Origin: Gammaproteobacteria bacterium
Lineage (GTDB): Bacteria > Pseudomonadota > Gammaproteobacteria > Xanthomonadales > Xanthomonadaceae
Length of the DNA: 26,341 nucleotides
Reading direction: 5' to 3'
Assembly: GCA_026398715.1 (NCBI GenBank)
Contig: JAPLSI010000109.1
Span: 1-26,341, forward strand
The stretch's first letter is position 1. Each line of letters begins with the position of its first letter. The position numbers were made by a program, and so were the translations under genes. The notes beneath the pieces are model-generated. The model saw only the letters and a program-made list of their open reading frames with translations. It ran no database searches and had not been told where the DNA came from. Below are positions 22,172 through 26,341 of the stretch, in pieces.

Positions 22172-23758
22172 ATGGACACCCGGGCCGAAAAGCTCTGGCA
22201 ACGCGGCATGGTCCACTTCCGTCAGGGGAACATGGAAGCCGCGAAAGCCAATTTCGAAGCGTTCCTGGCCCGCGAGCCGGGATCGGGGCCGGGCCATTTC
22301 CGGCTGTCCCTGGCCGAGGCAAGGCGCGGCCGCTACGCCTCGGCCCTCGATTTCGGGCACAAGGCGCTGGCCATCGACCCCGACCGGATCGAAACGCTGG
22401 CCCATCTCGCGCGCTGCCACCTGGGCGCCGGCCAACCCGAACGCGCCCGCGCCCGCGCCACCCAGGCGCTGGCGATGCCGCGCGACAATCCCGTCGTGCT
22501 CGATTCGCTGGGCGTGGTGATGACCCGCCTTGACGAACAATCGCTTGCCCTGGAACTGTTCGACCAGGCGATCGCCCTTGCACCCGGACAAGCCTCGATG
22601 CACTTCAACCGGGCGATGGCCAGGAAGCAGTTCGGCCTGCCGGACGCAGCGGAAGAGGACCTGGAAACATGCCTGTCGCTGGATCCTTCGCATGCCAAGG
22701 CGCACTGGATGCTGGCCGGCCTTCGAACCCAGGACCTGGTGGGCAACCATATCGTCAGGCTGCGCCAGCAGTTGGACCGTTCGCGCGAAGGCAACCAGGA
22801 GCTTCTCGCGCTTTCCCTTTTCAAGGAGCTGGACGACCTTGCCAACACCGAGCAGGCGGCGAGCGCCCTCGCCCGCGGAATCGCTGCTCGCGGTCCGAGG
22901 GGAAAGTCTGCTGGCCACCATCAGGCAGCCCTGGTGGACGCGCTGGTTGCGAGATGCGGCGAAAGGTTTGTTCGCACACCCGGCGGGGTCCGCGGTGAGG
23001 ATGCCCCTGTATTCATCGTCGGCATGCCGCGATCCGGTGTCGGCCTGCTGGGCAGCCTGTTGTCCCGGCATCCGAAGATCTTCCACCTGGGAAGCCAATC
23101 TCCATTTTCGCGACTGTTCATGTCGGACCTGGGAAGCCAATCCACGCGCACGCCGGTGGCATCGGATGTCGAATCGGCGATCCAACTCGATTTTGCGGCG
23201 GTCGGCGCCCGTTATCTGTCGGAAGTCATTCCGCGCGGGGCGCGCAACGCCATCGTGTGCGAGAGCCAACCGCTGAACTACCTGCAGTGCGGCTTCATTG
23301 CACGGGCGTTGCCCGGCGCACGCTTCCTGCACGTTGGCCGCGATCCGGTCGACAACTGTGTCTCGATCCTGGGCCACGCCGGTGGCGATTCCAGCATCCC
23401 CGGCGGCGATCCTGGCGAGTTGGCGGCATATTACGGCGACTACCTGAGGTTGATGCAGCACTGGCACGACGTGTTGCCCGGGCGGATGATGGACATCACC
23501 TACGAGAGCCTGGTGGACAAACCGGAGATGATCCTTCGCGTGGTTTGTTCCTTCCTCGGCATCCGCTATGCATCGCCGCTCCGGCTGGGGCTGAAGTTGC
23601 ACCAGCGCAGCCTCGGTCGCGGGCGTCGATACCTGCCGCAATTGCCACGACTCGAGTTTGGACTGGAGCCGCCGATTCGTCCGACCGCATCACCCGCTGA
23701 CGGCGAGCCCAAGGCGCGGCCGAGACAAAAACCCGACCGAAGGATCATCCAGGCCTAG
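22172..23758 (+). CDS. TPR-repeat sulfotransferase-like protein
   Basis: A 528-aa protein with N-terminal tetratricopeptide repeats (about residues 5-185; helix pairs such as GMVHFRQGNMEAAKANFEAF) and a C-terminal sulfotransferase domain (about 278-490). The PAPS-binding 5' loop is FIVGMPRSGVGLLGSLLSRH (281-300) and the 3' phosphate motif is HVGRDPVDNCVSIL (387-400). The usual loop is PRSGT-T-L; here the two Thr are Val and Gly. The DK pair expected in the family's next motif reads ES (CESQPLNYL). Activity may therefore be altered or lost. A C-terminal Pro/Arg/Lys-rich tail follows. No signal peptide is seen. The family is frequent in Xanthomonadales, but its acceptors are poorly known. Confidence 0.82.
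   Translation: MDTRAEKLWQRGMVHFRQGNMEAAKANFEAFLAREPGSGPGHFRLSLAEARRGRYASALDFGHKALAIDPDRIETLAHLARCHLGAGQPERARARATQALAMPRDNPVVLDSLGVVMTRLDEQSLALELFDQAIALAPGQASMHFNRAMARKQFGLPDAAEEDLETCLSLDPSHAKAHWMLAGLRTQDLVGNHIVRLRQQLDRSREGNQELLALSLFKELDDLANTEQAASALARGIAARGPRGKSAGHHQAALVDALVARCGERFVRTPGGVRGEDAPVFIVGMPRSGVGLLGSLLSRHPKIFHLGSQSPFSRLFMSDLGSQSTRTPVASDVESAIQLDFAAVGARYLSEVIPRGARNAIVCESQPLNYLQCGFIARALPGARFLHVGRDPVDNCVSILGHAGGDSSIPGGDPGELAAYYGDYLRLMQHWHDVLPGRMMDITYESLVDKPEMILRVVCSFLGIRYASPLRLGLKLHQRSLGRGRRYLPQLPRLEFGLEPPIRPTASPADGEPKARPRQKPDRRIIQA
23085..23142 (+). repeat. 16-base direct repeat inside the sulfotransferase gene
   Basis: ACCTGGGAAGCCAATC occurs at 23085-23100 and again at 23127-23142. 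The period is 42 bases, so it is in frame and encodes LGSQS twice (306-310 and 320-324), just after the PAPS loop. It may mark a small local duplication. Confidence 0.8.
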
Positions 23759-23797
23759 CGCTGGCCCGATCCGGACCGCCGATCTTGCATCCATGCA

Positions 23798-24754
23798 TCA
23801 ACTGCCCAGCGCGGCGGCGAACGCTGCGTACACTGGTATCCCCACGGCCAGGTTGAAGGGAAAAGTAAAACCAAGCGCTGCGGTAATGCAGCGGCCCACA
23901 TTTGCTTCCGGCAGTGAGGCGCGAATCGAAGCGGGCGCGGCGATATAGGAGGCGCTGGCGGTCATGGTTCCGAACACGGTGGCGGTGGCTGCATCCATGC
24001 CGATCCAGTGCCCGAGCGCGACCCCGAGAAGGCCGTGCAGCAGGGGAACCAGCGTGGCAAAGGTGGCAAGCCGGAACGCCTCGCGGCCGACGCTGCGCAA
24101 TTGCGCCGCAGCCACCATGCCCATGTCCAGCATGAACAGCATCAAGGTGCCCTGGAAGAGCTGCACATACATGGCGTCCACTCGCGCAACGCCATCGCGG
24201 CCGGCAATCAGGCCGATCAACAATCCTCCGATCAACAGCACCGCGGTCTTGCCTGTCAGCACTTCGCGCACCTGGTGCCAGCGCAGGCCGTCGCTTCCCT
24301 TGGCCAACGCCAAGCCGATGAGGATGGCAGGAATTTCCAGCGTCACCACCAACGCGACCAGCACCGGGTCGGCGGCGTGGCCACCACGCTCGGTAAACTG
24401 TTGCGCCGCGATGAAGGTAACGGCCGAGACCGATCCAAAGTGCGCCGCCAGCGCTGCGGCATCGATCCGGGAATCTCGCAGCCACCACTTGGCGATGAAA
24501 TAGGCGCTGGTCGCCGTCGCGACGCCCGCCAGCAACGTGGCCAGTACCAGCACGGGCAGGTTCGACGGCGCGTTTTCGCTGAGCGCCACGCCGCCCTTCA
24601 GGCCGATTGCCAGCAGCAGGAATATCGACAGGTAGGCCTGGATGGCGGCAGGCACTTCCAGGTCGCTTCGCACTGCGCGCGCGAACAGACCCAGCGCAAA
24701 GGCCAGCACTACGGGCGACAGCAGGTTGCTGGCCAACAATTCGGTTGAAAACAT
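23798..24754 (-). CDS. sbtA: SbtA-type sodium-dependent bicarbonate transporter family permease
   Basis: Inner-membrane protein of 318 aa with about ten hydrophobic helices. Conserved SbtA segments are in order: IFLLLAIGLKGGVAL, AAHFGSVSAVTFIAA, the cytosolic linker before LLIGGLLIGLIAG, TASASYIAAPASIRASLPEA and LGFTFPFNLAVGIPVY. SbtA takes up bicarbonate with sodium in cyanobacteria, and proteobacterial members are inferred to carry bicarbonate or a related anion. No PII-like SbtB gene lies beside it. The GGGGAGG site 6 bases before the ATG fixes the start and rules out the longer frame to 25048. It is divergent from the molybdopterin oxidoreductase gene with 168 bases between, and convergent with the sulfotransferase gene. 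Confidence 0.88.
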   Translation of the reverse strand: MFSTELLASNLLSPVVLAFALGLFARAVRSDLEVPAAIQAYLSIFLLLAIGLKGGVALSENAPSNLPVLVLATLLAGVATATSAYFIAKWWLRDSRIDAAALAAHFGSVSAVTFIAAQQFTERGGHAADPVLVALVVTLEIPAILIGLALAKGSDGLRWHQVREVLTGKTAVLLIGGLLIGLIAGRDGVARVDAMYVQLFQGTLMLFMLDMGMVAAAQLRSVGREAFRLATFATLVPLLHGLLGVALGHWIGMDAATATVFGTMTASASYIAAPASIRASLPEANVGRCITAALGFTFPFNLAVGIPVYAAFAAALGS

Positions 24755-24888
24755 CAAGCCTCCCCTTCGGATCGCAGTCCGGACCGTTCCCAATGCCGGG
24801 TCGCCCGCTGCGGCAACGCGCCGTCCGTCATTTTGCCCGGCCCGGGCAGGAGGTGCGTGAAGAACGCGCAGCGCGCGAGCACTTGGCC

Positions 24889-24894
24889 TAATAT
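24889..24894 (+). promoter_or_regulatory. Candidate -10 hexamer (TAATAT) for the molybdopterin oxidoreductase gene
   Basis: TAATAT lies 28 bases before the ATG in the 168-base divergent region with sbtA. A transcript from near 24901 would have a leader of about 22 bases with GGAAG as ribosome-binding site. No -35 hexamer matches at the right distance. Confidence 0.3.
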
Positions 24895-24922
24895 CGAAGC
24901 AGTCCTTCCGGGAAGCTGTCGA

Positions 24923-26341
24923 ATGCGTACATCCAGTTTCCGAGCCTGCCCGCTGTGCGAGGCCATCTGCGGGCTGGAGATGCAATTCGACGGCGGCCAG
25001 ATGGTCGCCATCCGCGGCGACGAGCACGACCCCTTCAGCCGGGGCCATGTATGTCCCAAGGGCAATGCCATCCTCGATCTGGAAGCAGATCCCGACCGCC
25101 TGACCTCACCCGTCCGAAAGGTGGACGGCCAGTGGCAGGCGATTGGCTGGGACGAAGCCTTCGCGCTCGCGGGACGCGGGCTGGCGGACGTACAGAAGGC
25201 ACACGGGCCGGCGGCGGTTGCTGCCTATCTGGGCAATCCCAATGTCCATCACTTCGGCCACATCGCCTACCTGCCGTCGCTGCTGCGGTTGCTGCGCACG
25301 CCCAACCTTTACAGCGCGTCGTCCGTGGACCAGTGGCCGCACCAGTTCGTCAACGCGCTGATGTTAGGGCACCAGTTCCTGTTGCCGGTCCCGGACATCG
25401 ACCGTACCGATTACATGCTGATGCTCGGCGCGAATCCGGTCGCCTCCAATGGCAGCCTGATGACTGCGCCCGGCATCCCCCGCCGCATCAAGGAGCTGAC
25501 CGCGCGCGGCAAGTTGGTGCTGATCGATCCGCGTCGCACCGAAACCGCCGAACTCGCCAGCGAACACCACTTCATCCGACCCGGAAGCGATGCCTTGTTC
25601 CTGGTGGCCTTCCTGCAGGCACTGGTGCGCCAGGGGCCGGCGCGAACCACCCGTTACGAAGGAAGGATCGCCGGACTGGACGACGCACTGAATGCCATCG
25701 GCGAGATCGATTGCAACGACCTGCTCGACGTTACCGGTATTGACGCCACTACCGTTGAACGACTGGCCTCGGAGTTCTACGCCGCGCCGAGCGCGGTAGC
25801 TTACGGGCGCATGGGCGTGTCCGTGCAGCGCTTCGGCACGCTGTGCCAGTGGCTGTTGCAGCTTGCCAACCTGTACAGCGGAAACCTCGACCGGGAAGGC
25901 GGCGCGCTGGTGAACGAAGCCGCCATTCCCATCACCGGCCCCGGCACCGGCAGCGGTCACCGGGGACGATGGAAGAGTCGCGTTCGCGGGCTGCCGGAGT
26001 TCGCCGGCGAATTACCCGTGGCGGCGCTGGCCGAAGAGATGCAGACGCCCGGCGAAGGCCAGGTGCGCGCACTGCTGACCGTCGCCGGCAACCCGGTGCT
26101 TTCGACGCCCGACGGGCGCAATCTCGACGCGGCCATCGACGGACTGGACTTCATGGTCTCGATCGATTTCTACATCAACGAAACCACCCGCCATGCCGAC
26201 CTGATCCTGCCGCCGGCCTCGCCGCTGACACAACACCCCTACGATCTGATCTTCAACGCCTTCGCCGTGCGCCGCGTTGCGCGCCTCAATGCGCCGATCT
26301 TTGAACGCGATGAAAACGAGCGCGGCGACTGGGAGATCATC
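24923..26341 (+). CDS. Molybdopterin-dependent oxidoreductase, DMSO-reductase family (partial, runs off right end)
   Basis: The 473 visible residues start the large subunit of a Mo/W-bis-PGD enzyme. The [4Fe-4S] ligands are Cys9, Cys12, Cys16 (CPLCEAICG) and Cys44 (VCPKG), with the following Lys of CPKG typical of electron-transferring members. MLMLGANPVASNGSL and VLIDPRRTETAELA bind one pterin guanine dinucleotide, and TVAGNPVLSTPDGR and YINETTRHADLILPPASP the next part. The segment usually bearing the metal ligand reads SASSVDQWPHQ (131-141), with no Cys or Sec, so Asp136 or a Ser is the likely ligand. No Tat signal is seen, so it is probably cytoplasmic. Formate dehydrogenase-like or other oxidoreductase activity is possible; the substrate is not determined. 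Confidence 0.88.
   Translation, partial: MRTSSFRACPLCEAICGLEMQFDGGQMVAIRGDEHDPFSRGHVCPKGNAILDLEADPDRLTSPVRKVDGQWQAIGWDEAFALAGRGLADVQKAHGPAAVAAYLGNPNVHHFGHIAYLPSLLRLLRTPNLYSASSVDQWPHQFVNALMLGHQFLLPVPDIDRTDYMLMLGANPVASNGSLMTAPGIPRRIKELTARGKLVLIDPRRTETAELASEHHFIRPGSDALFLVAFLQALVRQGPARTTRYEGRIAGLDDALNAIGEIDCNDLLDVTGIDATTVERLASEFYAAPSAVAYGRMGVSVQRFGTLCQWLLQLANLYSGNLDREGGALVNEAAIPITGPGTGSGHRGRWKSRVRGLPEFAGELPVAALAEEMQTPGEGQVRALLTVAGNPVLSTPDGRNLDAAIDGLDFMVSIDFYINETTRHADLILPPASPLTQHPYDLIFNAFAVRRVARLNAPIFERDENERGDWEII

Noticed and set aside
22082..23641. Minus-strand open frame of 519 codons
   Set aside because: Antisense shadow of the TPR-sulfotransferase gene.
23789..23802. Inverted repeat TGCA-TCCA-TGCA near the sulfotransferase/SbtA gene ends
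   Set aside because: The stem is only 4 bases, with no T tract; likely chance.

Overview
The window reads as chromosomal core DNA of a high-GC gammaproteobacterium, most likely from the Lysobacterales/Xanthomonadales (Lysobacteraceae or Rhodanobacteraceae). This rests on gene content: an SdhAF4-like gene beside sdhC and ygfZ, a fused alpha-beta 2-oxoacid dehydrogenase E1, a small DUF6116-like membrane protein before a TatD-type hydrolase, a TPR-sulfotransferase, and a secreted M35 metalloprotease. I see no rRNA, tRNA, CRISPR array, insertion sequence or prophage, and no gene-free stretch longer than about 170 bases.

Layout. Positions 1-576 (minus): the 5' part of sdhC and an SdhAF4-like assembly factor. 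622-2461 (plus): ygfZ, then an orphan PhnD-like periplasmic binding protein. 2498-8120 (minus): a run of acyl-CoA (glutaryl-CoA type) dehydrogenase, GNAT acetyltransferase, GST, fused E1 and an adenylate cyclase with an FHA domain. 8219-8911 (minus): a glycine-zipper envelope protein. 9042-10027 (plus): DUF6116-like protein and TatD-type hydrolase. 10024-10830 (minus): tcdA. 10925-13608 (plus): a lipoprotein, a small cytochrome c'-like protein, an M35 protease with a clean intrinsic terminator, and a DUF456 membrane protein. 13622-16586 (minus): a YbbA/YbbP-type ABC pair, divergent from tesA (16605-17252). 17265-22072 (minus): uup, class I fumarase, GST and a Rossmann-fold protein. 22172-23758 (plus): TPR-sulfotransferase. 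23798-24754 (minus): SbtA-type bicarbonate permease, divergent from a molybdopterin oxidoreductase that runs off the right end.

Themes. Two TCA-cycle pieces (sdhC with its assembly factor, and fumarase) and an acyl-CoA/2-oxoacid catabolic run make up the metabolic core. Several envelope and secreted proteins lie in the middle.

Two observations stand out. First, six genes (sdhAF4-like, cyclase-FHA, tcdA, DUF456, uup, TPR-sulfotransferase) have a TANNNT -10-like hexamer ending exactly 5 or 6 bases before the start ATG and no correctly spaced Shine-Dalgarno site. Genes with a good Shine-Dalgarno site do not show this. The pattern points to leaderless mRNAs. Second, the ABC pair next to tesA carries a deletion that joins the ATPase just after its Walker B aspartate to the middle of the first membrane helix of the permease, out of frame, so both genes appear broken.
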